Positions 1 to 8,507 are shown, numbered from the stretch's first letter. The stretch is 15,000 nucleotides of DNA from Phycisphaerae bacterium SM23_33 (GCA_001303665.1 LJUF01000152.1:1-15000); one strand, 5' to 3'. Numbers and translations: made by a program. Notes: a model not told the origin generated them from the letters alone.

Positions 1-91
1 CTCGCGGCTGACCCGACCTGGTGAGCTTCGTGCGGGGCCAGGCCGGGGCGCGTGATCTGCGAGAGGTCGTCTGCGAATTCCGCCGGCATGC
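1..91 (-). CDS. Possible 5' end of a divergent gene (partial, uncertain)
   Basis: Reading leftward from an ATG at 91-89 the frame is open to the window edge (about 30 codons, starting MPAEFADDLSQITRPG), and most third positions are G or C. The same frame is also open further upstream, without an obvious ATG, through the start of the next gene. All plus-strand frames in 1-150 contain stops, so a rightward gene ending here is no better supported. No domain is recognisable and there is only a weak purine stretch before the ATG. Open antisense frames are common by chance in GC-rich DNA, so this is a weak call. Confidence 0.18.
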
Positions 92-169
92 GCCGTCCGG
101 CAACATCTCGCACGATGTCTGGGCCGGTTCCCGGGCAGAAGGCGCAGTGAACCCGCCGGTGCGAACCGA

Positions 170-175
170 TATAAT
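170..175 (+). promoter_or_regulatory. Perfect TATAAT -10 box just upstream of the AsmA-like gene
   Basis: TATAAT at 170-175 matches the sigma70 -10 consensus exactly. The hexamer 17 bp upstream (GTGAAC, 147-152) is a poor -35. The usual 6-7 nt distance would place the transcript start near 182, only about 6 nt before the ATG at 188, so the transcript would be nearly leaderless. Confidence 0.45.
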
Positions 176-187
176 AGGCGGGCGATA

Positions 188-3100
188 ATGCGCCGCTTGT
201 TCCACAAGTTGCGCGGCTATCTGCCGCGCCGTGGCCGCCGGGCCTGGCGCTACGTCAGCGGACGTCGCAGGGGCGTGGGGCTGGTGGCCTTTGCCTGCCT
301 GGTGCTGGTGGCTTACGGCTACTGGTACGAGACCAACGACGCCCATGTAAAAGAAAAAGTTGTGGCCTACCTGTCCAGCCGGACGGGCGGGCGGGTCGAA
401 CTGGAGGGGGCGCGCTTCAGCCTCTTCGAGGGCATCACCGTCAGCAAGCTCAGGGTGTATCTGTCCGACGAAGTGCGGGAGCCTTTTTTCGAGGCCCCGC
501 GCGTGCTCTTGAAGCACCGCCCTTCGGGGCTGCTGTTCCGCGGCCGGCTGGAACCGACCGAACTGGTCTGCGTCCAGCCGAGGGTGACGCTGATCGAGGA
601 CGTGGAGACGGGGCAGTTGAACGTCATGGGAATATTCTTGGCCGTGGAGCGTTCGGGGCGGCCGGGCAGGACGCTGGAAGAGCTGCCGGAAATCCGGCTG
701 CGTGACGGGGAGTTGAGCCGCAAGGACCGGCAGTACGGCCAGGTCCTGCCGGTGGGGCAGGTCAAGGGGCTGAACGTCGCGCTTTTGCCCGATCCCGAAA
801 AGCTGCTGTACCATCTCAGGTTTGAAGGTCCGGAGGAGGGCGGTTCGACGATGCGGGGCAGCGGCACCATCGACCTGGTCAGCGGCGAGACGCACATCAA
901 GGGGCTGATCGGCCTGGCCCGGCTCGACGACGCGCTGCCGAGGAGATACCGGAAATGGCGGCAGCGGTACGGGCTGACGGGCTCGGCGAGCTGGGCGACC
1001 GAGGCCCGCGTAGGAGTGGCCTCGGCCTCGGCGCCTGGGGAGCTGGAGCAAGGCGTGGTCAAGCTCGTGGATGTTTCCCTGCAGCTGCCGCCCGAAGAAG
1101 GCGGGGTGAAGCTGGTCGGCGTCACGGGCGACCTGGTGTTTGACCGCGAGGGGGTGGAGATAAAGAAGCTCACCGGGCGGATCGCCGAGGCGGGCAAGGC
1201 CATTTTTGCCCTCAGCGGGCGGTACTACGGGTACGAGCCCGACAGCCCGTTCGAGGTGTCCGCGGAGATTCGCGAGTTGGACCTTCCTTTCGGCGAGGAG
1301 TTGGCCGGGGTCTGGGGGGGGAGCTACGCCCGGCTGAAAGAGCGGCTGAGCCTGTCCGGCCCCGTCGATATACAGGTGACGGTGCGCCGGGACGCGAGGC
1401 GGCCGATTGCCGTGGCTGGCTCGGCCGAACTGCGCGGTGTTTCGCTGACCTCGCCGAACTGGCCCATGCGCGTTGACGACGTGCGCGGCAAGGTGCTGTT
1501 GGGCGGGGACGCCATGAAGCTCATGGACCTTCACGGCTGGTACGGCCAGGCCGAGGTGACCATAACCGGCCAGGTGACCGGCGGGGCGGACAAGTCGGGG
1601 TACGATGTCCGGCTGAGCGCCCGGAATGTTCCCTTGAGCAAGGAGGTGCGCGACGCCTTGCCGGAGTCGTACCGGAAGGTGTGGGATTCGTTTTCCCCGC
1701 GGGGCAAGGCCGGTTTTGTGCTCCGCCAGGCGCGTCCGGCCGGGCAGGCCGCGGCCTCCACCACGCTCACGATCCAGTTGACCGGCGGGGCCTCGGTGGA
1801 ATACTCGGGATTTCCCTACCGCATCGACCATGTCGAGGGAGAGGCGGTGGTGGATCACCGCGGCATGGTGATCCGTTCCGTCCGCGGCCGGGCCGGGCCG
1901 ATGCGGTGCCTGGTCAGCGGCCAGGTCGTCCGCAAGGGCAAGCATCACGAAGTGGAAGTACGCGTGGAGGAGGCTACTGGTGTGCCGCTGGACGGGCAGT
2001 TGGCGCGGGCGCTGCCGGCAAAGGCCAGGGCGGCGTACGAGGCCTGCGGGCTCACTGGGCGGGCCAATGTTACCAATGCGGTCATCCGCCGCCGCGGCGA
2101 CGGGCCCGTGGAGTTTGAAATCCCCGTGGCCCTCACCGACGCCGGCATCTGTCACCGCAGCTTCCCTTACCGCGTCGAGGGCGCCACCGGCGAGGTGAAG
2201 ATCACGCCCGACGCCGTGGACATCGAGCACTTGGTGGGCCGGCACGGCCGGGCCAAGATCAACCTTCAGGGCCGGGTGCTCTTGAAGGACCCGGAGGGGG
2301 GAATGGACCTGGTCGCGGACGCCACCGAAATCTCCCTCGACTCGGAGCTGCGGAACGCCCTGCCTCCGGAGGCCGGGGCGTGGTGGGACCTGCTGGCCCC
2401 GACCGGCACGGCCGTTGCCACACTGAATCTGCGGAAGGTGCGGCCCCAGGCCGCGCCCGGACAGGCCCGGCCAGCCGACCTCCGGACGGACTATCGGGTG
2501 GTCGTTACCCCGCGCGACATGCGAATCCTGTATCGGCACTTTCCCGTCCCGTTGCGGCAGTTGACGGGCAAGGCCGAGATCGAGCCGGGCAGAATGAGGC
2601 TCAGGGCGTTCACCGGGCTGGCCGGGGAGGCCAGGGTCGCGCTGGACGGCGAGATCACTGTGGGCGCCAAAGGCGAGCAGGCCGACCTGAGCATCTCTAC
2701 CGGGCCCGTGGCCCTGGACGAGACGTTCATTTCGTCACTGCCGGCGGGCATTGTGGGGGCCCTGCAACTGCGGCCGGGCGGCAGGGCGGCCTTTTCGTTG
2801 GCGAGTCTGAAGGTCCGCCGAGGCGCCGGTGCGGCGACCCGTCCGTCCGGCCCCCCGGCCGATACGCAGCCCAGCGTGCCCGTGGCGTGGTCGTGGTCGG
2901 GCAGCATCGCGCTGGACGAGGCCACTCTGGAACTGGGACTGGGGCACAAGACGGTCACCGGGCGGATCGAGGGCCGGATGGACTGCGCCGGCCCGATCGA
3001 GAGCCTGTGCGCGGACGCCAGCGTGGTGCTGGATAAGATGACGGTAGGGTCGCACCATTTGGGGAAGATCACCGCCCGGGTGAGCAAGTCGGAGTCGTCG

Positions 3101-3763
3101 CCGGTATTGAGCCTGGAGGAGATATCGGCTAAGGCCCTCAACGGTCGAATGGCCGGTTTTGCCAGGGTCCGGCTGGGCGAGCCGGCCCAGTATGGGCTGA
3201 GCCTGACGGTGGAGAACGTCGAGTTGGCCGAACTCCTGGCCAGCGGCCGGCCGGATTCAGAAGGTCAGTCCGAGTTCAAGGGGCTGCTCAGCGGCAGCCT
3301 GCGAATGACCGGCACCAGCGGCGACGATTCCTCCCGGCGCGCCACCGGCACGCTGCGTGTCAGCCGGGGCAAGCTCTACCGGCTGCCCGTGCTGCTGGGA
3401 TTCCTCCATTTGATTTACCTGACGGTGCCGAGCGACTCGGCCTTCAGCAGCGCCGAGGTCAACTACTACCTCCGTGGGAACACGCTGGTCTTCCGCGAGA
3501 TTCATCTCCAGGGCTCGGCCTTGTCCATGCTGGGCGCCGGCAGCATGGACATCAAGACCGAGAAGCTGAAGCTGACTTTCCTGGCCGGCCCGCCGCACAA
3601 GCTGCCGCGCCTGGCCATGCTCAGCGAGGTCATTGAAGGCATCGCCAGCGGGCTGGTGGCGGTCCGCGTCACCGGCACGCTGAGCAAGCCCAACAAGAGG
3701 GCCGTGCCCCTGCGAAACCCCAACGCCACCCTGCGCGAGCTGTACGAGCCCGACGCCCAGTAG
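188..3763 (+). CDS. Very long AsmA/YhdP-like envelope protein with ~120-residue repeats
   Basis: 1191 residues. Residues 1-28 are highly basic, followed by one hydrophobic segment (about 29-47), so it is probably anchored in the inner membrane with the bulk outside the cytoplasm. The body is beta-rich and shows a recurring unit of about 120 residues. A helix-like motif of the form ALP-x-x-YR...W...L-x-x-G-x-A marks it near residues 249, 489, 608, 724 and 849, with a degenerate copy near 370. Between copies comes a recurring pattern (F/W-P-Y-R-V ... G-x-V ... L-x-G-x-x-G-x-A ... G). The last ~200 residues (about 980-1170) resemble the AsmA C-terminal domain. Family knowledge: AsmA, TamB and YhdP proteins form long beta-grooves that move or shield lipids between membranes. 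The lipid role here is inferred. The start ATG has AGGCGGG at 176-182, but also a -10 box at 170-175 (see promoter entry). Confidence 0.8.
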   Translation: MRRLFHKLRGYLPRRGRRAWRYVSGRRRGVGLVAFACLVLVAYGYWYETNDAHVKEKVVAYLSSRTGGRVELEGARFSLFEGITVSKLRVYLSDEVREPFFEAPRVLLKHRPSGLLFRGRLEPTELVCVQPRVTLIEDVETGQLNVMGIFLAVERSGRPGRTLEELPEIRLRDGELSRKDRQYGQVLPVGQVKGLNVALLPDPEKLLYHLRFEGPEEGGSTMRGSGTIDLVSGETHIKGLIGLARLDDALPRRYRKWRQRYGLTGSASWATEARVGVASASAPGELEQGVVKLVDVSLQLPPEEGGVKLVGVTGDLVFDREGVEIKKLTGRIAEAGKAIFALSGRYYGYEPDSPFEVSAEIRELDLPFGEELAGVWGGSYARLKERLSLSGPVDIQVTVRRDARRPIAVAGSAELRGVSLTSPNWPMRVDDVRGKVLLGGDAMKLMDLHGWYGQAEVTITGQVTGGADKSGYDVRLSARNVPLSKEVRDALPESYRKVWDSFSPRGKAGFVLRQARPAGQAAASTTLTIQLTGGASVEYSGFPYRIDHVEGEAVVDHRGMVIRSVRGRAGPMRCLVSGQVVRKGKHHEVEVRVEEATGVPLDGQLARALPAKARAAYEACGLTGRANVTNAVIRRRGDGPVEFEIPVALTDAGICHRSFPYRVEGATGEVKITPDAVDIEHLVGRHGRAKINLQGRVLLKDPEGGMDLVADATEISLDSELRNALPPEAGAWWDLLAPTGTAVATLNLRKVRPQAAPGQARPADLRTDYRVVVTPRDMRILYRHFPVPLRQLTGKAEIEPGRMRLRAFTGLAGEARVALDGEITVGAKGEQADLSISTGPVALDETFISSLPAGIVGALQLRPGGRAAFSLASLKVRRGAGAATRPSGPPADTQPSVPVAWSWSGSIALDEATLELGLGHKTVTGRIEGRMDCAGPIESLCADASVVLDKMTVGSHHLGKITARVSKSESSPVLSLEEISAKALNGRMAGFARVRLGEPAQYGLSLTVENVELAELLASGRPDSEGQSEFKGLLSGSLRMTGTSGDDSSRRATGTLRVSRGKLYRLPVLLGFLHLIYLTVPSDSAFSSAEVNYYLRGNTLVFREIHLQGSALSMLGAGSMDIKTEKLKLTFLAGPPHKLPRLAMLSEVIEGIASGLVAVRVTGTLSKPNKRAVPLRNPNATLRELYEPDAQ

Positions 3764-3768
3764 CGGCG

Positions 3769-3797
3769 TTGCCTTGTCCCGCCGCCGCGGGTAGCAT
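3769..3797 (+). promoter_or_regulatory. Candidate sigma70-type promoter for mtnP
   Basis: TTGCCT (3769-3774) and TAGCAT (3792-3797) are separated by 17 bp in the 98-bp gap between the AsmA-like gene and mtnP. Each hexamer matches consensus at 4 of 6 positions. Spacing is ideal, but a match of this quality can arise by chance. Confidence 0.35.
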
Positions 3798-3861
3798 GCC
3801 CGGCAACATCCACCCAAACCAGAGTCAGCCGCCGCTGGCGGCGGGCAGCGGAGACGGGAAC

Positions 3862-4743
3862 ATGGCGAAAGCGAAAGTGGGCATCATCGGCGGCAGCGGA
3901 TTGGGCGAGGCGCTGGCCGCCCAGGTCAAGGGCAGGCCCGCCAGCGTCAGCACCCCGTTCGGGGCTCCCTCGGACGCCATTGTCCAGACCGAGTTTGCTG
4001 GCACGCCGGTGGCCGTGCTGAACCGCCACGGCCCCGGCCACCTGATCAGCCCTTCCATGGTCAACTACCGGGCGAACATCTACGCCCTCAAGGCCCTGGG
4101 CTGCACCCACATCATCGCCTCCGGGGCGGTGGGTTCGCTGCGGGAGGAGATCAAGCCCAAGGACCTGGTGATCCCCGACCAGGTCATCGACAAGACCTCG
4201 CGCCGGGTGCCGACCTTCTTCGATGAGTTCTTCGCCGCCCACGTGGAGTTCGCCGTGCCGTTCTGCCCCGTGCTGCGGGAGCACCTGCTGGACTGCACCG
4301 AGGCCGTCAACACCACCGTCCACGACGGCGGCACGTACGTGTGCATGGAGGGCCCGGCCTTCTCCACCCGGGCCGAGAGCGAGATGCACCGCGCCTGGGG
4401 CGGCGACCTGATCGGCATGACCGGCATGCCCGAGGCCAAGCTCGCCCGCGAGGCCGAGATCGCCTACGCCATGGTGGCCCTGCCCAGCGACTACGACTGC
4501 TGGCGGCCGGCCCCCGCCCAGTTGAACAGGCACCAGCTGCTCAAGGAGATCATCGCCAATCTCACCGAGGCCACCACCAACGCCATCGAGCTGATCAAGG
4601 CGGCCGTGGGCCGCTTCGGCGAAATTGCCGACGTTCCCTCGCCGGCCCACTCCGCGCTGGAGCTGGCCATCTGGTCCAACAGGGAGAGAATCTCCCCGCA
4701 GGCGAAGAAGAAACTCGGCGTGCTGGTGGAGAAATACCTGTAG
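3862..4743 (+). CDS. mtnP: S-methyl-5'-thioadenosine phosphorylase
   Basis: 293 residues. It phosphorolyses methylthioadenosine (a by-product of polyamine synthesis and SAM chemistry) to adenine and methylthioribose-1-phosphate, feeding methionine salvage; cytoplasmic. Family signatures are clear: GIIGGSGLG at 7-15, TPFGAPSDA at 31-39, NRHGPGH at 54-60, NYRANIYALK at 68-77, SGAVGSLREEI at 87-97, EGPAFSTRAESEMHRAW at 163-179, GMTGMPEAKLAREAEI at 185-200 and SDYDCW at 209-214. The DYDCW motif is typical of MTAP (6-aminopurine) enzymes rather than inosine/guanosine-type PNPs. The ATG at 3862 is chosen because GGAGA lies about 8 nt upstream and the family N-terminus begins here; in-frame starts further upstream would add a low-complexity extension. 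The C-terminal ~25 residues extend past the usual core. Confidence 0.93.
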   Translation: MAKAKVGIIGGSGLGEALAAQVKGRPASVSTPFGAPSDAIVQTEFAGTPVAVLNRHGPGHLISPSMVNYRANIYALKALGCTHIIASGAVGSLREEIKPKDLVIPDQVIDKTSRRVPTFFDEFFAAHVEFAVPFCPVLREHLLDCTEAVNTTVHDGGTYVCMEGPAFSTRAESEMHRAWGGDLIGMTGMPEAKLAREAEIAYAMVALPSDYDCWRPAPAQLNRHQLLKEIIANLTEATTNAIELIKAAVGRFGEIADVPSPAHSALELAIWSNRERISPQAKKKLGVLVEKYL

Positions 4744-4849
4744 GGGGTGGCGTCTACGTTTGGCGGCCGCCGGCACGGCAGCTTCAAGGCCGGCCGCGGC
4801 GGCCCTGCAAGCGGCTGGCATTGGCCCCCTTCCGCGGCCGCGGTGAAAC

Positions 4850-4858
4850 TGCTATCCT
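4850..4858 (+). promoter_or_regulatory. Extended -10-like element before ffh
   Basis: TG-C-TATCCT (4850-4858) fits an extended -10 promoter (TGnTAnnnT). No good -35 is seen at the expected place. The predicted transcript start would be about 4865, only a few nt before the ATG at 4868, and the SD-like GAGGTGG (4859-4865) would then lie outside the transcript, so either the promoter or the SD reading is wrong. Confidence 0.3.
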
Positions 4859-4867
4859 GAGGTGGTT

Positions 4868-6298
4868 ATGTTCGAGGCCCTGACCGAGAAATTCGGCGAC
4901 GTCTTCCGCAGGCTCTCCGGCCGGGGGCGGATCACCGAGCAGAACGTCCAGGAGGCCATGCGCGACGTCCGCCAGGCCCTGCTGGAAGCCGACGTGCACT
5001 ACCAGGTTGTGCGCGAGTTCTGCGAGGCCGTCGTCCAGAAGGCCAGAGGCCAGGAAGTCATCAAGAGCCTTCACCCCGGCCAGCTCATGGTCAAGATCGT
5101 GCACGACGAGTTGGTGGAGCTGATGGGCCCGGTGGACACGCGGATCTATTACGTCTCGCCGCCGCCGACGATCATCATGATGGCCGGGCTTCAGGGCTCG
5201 GGCAAGACCACCACCTGCGGCAAGCTGGCCCGGCACGTGATAGCCCAGGGCAAGCAGCCGGGGCTGGTGGCGTGCGACCTTCAGCGGCCGGCCGCGGTGG
5301 AGCAGTTGGCCATCGTGGCCGAGCAGGCCGCCGTGTCCTGCTTCAAGATCCAGGGCGAATCCAACCCCGTGCGCGTGGCCCGGGAGGCCATCGGCTGGGC
5401 CGACAAGAATCAGCGCGACGTCCTCATCATCGACACCGCCGGCCGGCTGCACATCGACGAGGAGATGATGAAGCAGGCCGAGGACATCGCCAGCGCCATC
5501 CAGCCCCACCAGATCTATCTGGTCTGCGACGCCATGACCGGCCAGGACGCCGTCAACTCCGCCAAGGCGTTCAATGACCGGCTGGAGCTGGACGGGGTGA
5601 TCCTCACCAAGTTTGACTCCGACGCCCGCGGCGGCGCGGCCCTGTCCATCAAGGCCGTCACCGGGAAGCCCATCAAGTTTATCGGCGTCGGCGAGAAGCT
5701 GGACCGGCTGGAGGAGTTCCACCCGGACCGCATGGCCGGGCGGATCCTGGGCATGGGCGACGTGGTCACCCTGGTGGAGAAGGCCCAGCAGCAGTTCGAC
5801 GCCCAGCAGGCCGCCCAGCTCCAGGCCAAGATGGCCAAGGGCACCCTCACCCTGGAGGACTTCCTCGGCCAGATGAAGCAGATGAAAAAGATGGGCCCCA
5901 TGAAGGAGATCCTCAAACTCATGCCGGGGGTGGGCAGCCAGCTTCAGCAGATGCAGGTGGACGACCGCGAGATCGATCGCATGGAGGCCGTCATCCACTC
6001 CATGACCGCCGCCGAGCGCCGCGACCCCGGCATGGTGGACGCCTCCCGCCGACGGCGGATCGCCCGCGGCTCCGGCACCGAGCCCCAGGACGTCTCCGGT
6101 CTGATCAAGAGCTTCAACATGGCCAGCGGCATGATGAAGCAGATGGCCGGCATGGGCCTGCGCGAGCGCATGGCCTTCGCCAAGCAGATGGGCAGCCTGG
6201 ACCTGTTCGGCCGCGGGCCGAAGTTCAAGACCAAGCAGCGCTCCAAACGCCTCAGCAAGAAGGACCGCGAGAGGAAAAAGAAGAAGCGCCGCCGGTAG
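4868..6298 (+). CDS. ffh: Signal recognition particle GTPase Ffh (SRP54)
   Basis: 476 residues. It binds signal sequences of nascent membrane and exported proteins together with SRP RNA and delivers ribosomes to the receptor FtsY. The domain order is canonical: helical N domain (about 1-90); G domain with P-loop GLQGSGKTT (107-115), DLQRPAAVEQL (137-147), DTAGR (189-193), TKFD (247-250) and the closing GVGEKLDRLEEF (273-284); then the methionine-rich M domain from about 300, with MKQMKKMGPMKEILKLMPG (336-354) and the RNA-binding SRRRRIARGSG (393-403). A long very basic tail follows (about 452-476, ending KKKKRRR), longer than in many Ffh proteins. The ATG at 4868 is preferred over a GTG at 4862 because the latter overlaps the GAGGTGG ribosome binding sequence. 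The gene lies 124 nt after mtnP. Confidence 0.96.
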   Translation: MFEALTEKFGDVFRRLSGRGRITEQNVQEAMRDVRQALLEADVHYQVVREFCEAVVQKARGQEVIKSLHPGQLMVKIVHDELVELMGPVDTRIYYVSPPPTIIMMAGLQGSGKTTTCGKLARHVIAQGKQPGLVACDLQRPAAVEQLAIVAEQAAVSCFKIQGESNPVRVAREAIGWADKNQRDVLIIDTAGRLHIDEEMMKQAEDIASAIQPHQIYLVCDAMTGQDAVNSAKAFNDRLELDGVILTKFDSDARGGAALSIKAVTGKPIKFIGVGEKLDRLEEFHPDRMAGRILGMGDVVTLVEKAQQQFDAQQAAQLQAKMAKGTLTLEDFLGQMKQMKKMGPMKEILKLMPGVGSQLQQMQVDDREIDRMEAVIHSMTAAERRDPGMVDASRRRRIARGSGTEPQDVSGLIKSFNMASGMMKQMAGMGLRERMAFAKQMGSLDLFGRGPKFKTKQRSKRLSKKDRERKKKKRRR

Positions 6299-6304
6299 GC
6301 CGTT

Positions 6305-6347
6305 CCGTTACGACCGCAAAAGGCCCCCGGGAGGTGCGGCTTTACGG
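6305..6347. terminator. Weak hairpin between convergent ffh and PEP-CTERM gene
   Basis: In the 94-bp gap between the two convergent genes, CCGT (6305-6308) and CCGCA (6314-6318) can pair with ACGG (6344-6347) and TGCGG (6335-6339) around a GC-rich centre. No long T-run follows on either strand, so function as a bidirectional terminator is only plausible. Confidence 0.28.
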
Positions 6348-6392
6348 ACTCTTTCCTGTTCCCGCCCTGTTGTTCCCGGCGCCGCCCCGCCC

Positions 6393-8228
6393 TCAGCCTC
6401 TCCGCCGCGGCCGAACGATTGCCGCAAGCGGCAGGAGGACCAGCGCCGCCGGCTCCGGCACGACCTGTAAGGTCGTGACGTCGTAGGTGGGCAGATACAC
6501 GGCGTCGAGATACCGACCCGGGGCCAGCGTGCTGTCGAACAGCCGGCCGCCGTTGCCGCCGCCAATCCACTCGTCCAGCGTCGCTTCCACGTTGCCGACG
6601 ACCATGACGGGCAGCCCGTTGCAGTCCAGCCGCGAGCCCTCGCCGATGAGCAATTCCTGCGTGTACAGGCCCTCGCGGCCGTCCGTCGGATGGCCCTGAT
6701 CGTAGTCGTCCACAAGCACCACGCGGGCCGTGTCCTCGCCGCCGACCCGGACCGCCCCGAGGCGGAACTCCTCGCGCATGGGTTCGGTGGCGGCTTCCAG
6801 CCGGCTGATCTTGTCGGGCCCTCCCTCGAAGACGAAGGTGACGTTCCGCAAATCGCCCATCACGCCGTCATCACATTCCGGTCCGAGCTCCAGGTCGGCG
6901 CCGGCCAAGCGTATCACGCTGCCCGGTGCGGCGACCATGGCCCCATGATAGGCGATGTTCAGCAGCAGCCGTTGGTGAAGCGTGATGCTCGCCTGGGGAC
7001 TCAGCAGCCTGAACTCCGTGTTGGCCGGATCGTCGCAACCGATCAACAGGGCCCCCGCGGTGAACGCCCCGCCGTGGACCTCAAACACCCCGTGACCCAT
7101 AGTGACCGCATTGCTGACCTGGACCGCCCCGTTCACCTGGATGAACACGCCGTCGGGCGCATCCACGTGGTCGCATTGGCACACGCCGCCGTGAATGCGA
7201 AAACGGGCGGCGCCGCTGGAGACGCCCTCCAGGGCCATGGTTCCCCACGTGCTGACGCCCCCGTACTGCTCGAACGCGCCCCGCTGCACGATCCCCGATT
7301 CCGTGGCGAACTCACCCTCATGCAGCTCGTACAAAGAGTCCGTCTGACTGCCGGCGTAGATCAGCAAGGCGCCGCACCGGTTCACCCCGCCCGTCTGGAT
7401 GAACTGCCCCCGGCCGTTAAAGCCGAGTCTCTCGTTGTCGGCCCAGAGCTCGCCGGTGCCGCTCAGCTCGTACACGCCTTTGCCCTCATAGTCGCCGACG
7501 TAAAGTCGGTCGGTGATCCGGGCCGACCCGCCGGAGTGGATGAAACGGCCGAACCCCTTCTCCAGCCCCAGCCCAACGTAGCGGGCTTCCAGCTCCCCCC
7601 CGAGCAGGCGGTACGTGCCCTCATTGGGCTCGCTGCAGCCGGCGACAAGCCAGCCGGCCTGCCGCAGGTTCGGGTCGAAGCGCTCGCCGGGACGGCTGGC
7701 CAGATAGGTTGCGGTGGTCTGAAGCGTCCCCGAAACCAGCTCGTACGTGCCGCGAGAGCCTCGATTGTAGGCCAGGTACAGCTCCGTAACCGTGTTGCTG
7801 CCGTCAAGGTGGCGAAAGCAGCCTGTGCCGGCATAGCCGACGCACTCGTTCGCGGCGTTCAACGTGCCGCCGCCGCTCAGCTCGTACACGCCGCTTACCA
7901 CCGGCACGCAGCCGAGGTTGAAGGCCGGCAGTCCCACCCCGTGCACCGTCATGGCCCCGCCGTCCTGGGCGACCGTGCTGTCGAGCCCCACCGCCAGTTG
8001 CGAGCAGTGGGCCTCCTGGAAGACCTGCGCCTGCCCCCGGTTGCACACAACCGCCAGGTCCGCCGGCCCCGGCACGCCCTCACTCCAGTTCGCGGCATCG
8101 TGCCACGAGGCCGGTGAGGCCGGGTCCGCGATCCAAAACGTTCCGTGCGCCGCCTTGGACAACAGCAGTACGGCAACGGGCACGAGCACGGCGAAGGTTC
8201 GCTTCCTCGCTTGGTGCGGCTGTCCCAT
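6393..8228 (-). CDS. Secreted repeat protein with PEP-CTERM sorting signal
   Basis: 611 residues. The start ATG (8228-8226) is fixed by a near-perfect ribosome binding site, AAGGAGGG, ending 7 nt upstream; a longer in-frame reading lacks this. Residues 1-29 form a signal peptide (basic QARKR, hydrophobic core, cleavage after AHG). The mature protein has about eight imperfect repeats with the pattern [V/T]YELxGGxLxA alternating with G-x-G-x-F and LYVG-type strands, suggesting a right-handed beta-helix like those of autotransporter passengers. The C-terminus (589-611) is VVPEP, a hydrophobic stretch, then RPRRRG: a textbook PEP-CTERM tripartite signal. Family knowledge: exosortase (EpsH/XrtA) recognises this signal and the proteins end up in surface or extracellular matrix. 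No exosortase gene is in the window. Cargo function is unknown. It is transcribed divergently from the oxidoreductase/glycosidase operon. Confidence 0.88.
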   Translation of the reverse strand: MGQPHQARKRTFAVLVPVAVLLLSKAAHGTFWIADPASPASWHDAANWSEGVPGPADLAVVCNRGQAQVFQEAHCSQLAVGLDSTVAQDGGAMTVHGVGLPAFNLGCVPVVSGVYELSGGGTLNAANECVGYAGTGCFRHLDGSNTVTELYLAYNRGSRGTYELVSGTLQTTATYLASRPGERFDPNLRQAGWLVAGCSEPNEGTYRLLGGELEARYVGLGLEKGFGRFIHSGGSARITDRLYVGDYEGKGVYELSGTGELWADNERLGFNGRGQFIQTGGVNRCGALLIYAGSQTDSLYELHEGEFATESGIVQRGAFEQYGGVSTWGTMALEGVSSGAARFRIHGGVCQCDHVDAPDGVFIQVNGAVQVSNAVTMGHGVFEVHGGAFTAGALLIGCDDPANTEFRLLSPQASITLHQRLLLNIAYHGAMVAAPGSVIRLAGADLELGPECDDGVMGDLRNVTFVFEGGPDKISRLEAATEPMREEFRLGAVRVGGEDTARVVLVDDYDQGHPTDGREGLYTQELLIGEGSRLDCNGLPVMVVGNVEATLDEWIGGGNGGRLFDSTLAPGRYLDAVYLPTYDVTTLQVVPEPAALVLLPLAAIVRPRRRG

Positions 8229-8507
8229 CCCGCAGCCCTCCTTCCTCCGAGCCGCTGGCTCCATTCCGGTCGCCCGCGGCAATCCGAGCCCGCCGACCGG
8301 CGCGGGCTGCGGCCGACGGAGGCGCAAAGCCCCTGCCCTCAGCACGAGCCAGGCGGAGCCTGCGGCTTGACCGGCCGCTGTGGCGGAAAAACCCTTCTGA
8401 CCTGTGGGAACTCGGCCCGGCGGCCTGAGGCAGCACCGAAGCAGAGAACTCCGTCCTTACGCCTCCATCGTGAATACCTCTGCCACCCCCTCAAGCAGGC
8501 CGGATCA
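8229..8507 (-). promoter_or_regulatory. Long (~280 nt) structured leader of the PEP-CTERM gene
   Basis: From the predicted transcript start (~8507) to the ATG lie about 280 nt without a credible gene. Given in plus-strand letters, CCGCAGCCC at 8230-8238, adjoining the start codon and the 3' end of the SD, is perfectly complementary (9 bp) to GGGCTGCGG at 8304-8312. The latter can instead pair at 8302-8308 with AGCCCGC at 8287-8293 (7 bp, 8-nt loop). The two pairings exclude each other. A small hairpin GAGCC/GGCTC (8249-8261) sits directly upstream of the SD, and a GCAGAG/CTCTGC pair encloses ~35 nt near the 5' end. No known riboswitch class was recognised. A switching function is inferred from base pairing alone. 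Confidence 0.4.

Noticed and set aside
3502..4821. Long minus-strand open frame opposite mtnP
   Set aside because: Antisense shadow in GC-rich DNA, rich in G/H/L/D with no domain, while the plus strand encodes an unmistakable MTAP.
6690..8117. 475-residue plus-strand open frame opposite the PEP-CTERM gene
   Set aside because: Antisense shadow; the minus strand has SD, signal peptide, repeats and a PEP-CTERM tail.
8475..8490. Sigma54-like TGGCA...TTC motif on the minus strand
   Set aside because: The -12 element does not match TTGC and a far better sigma70 promoter lies just upstream.
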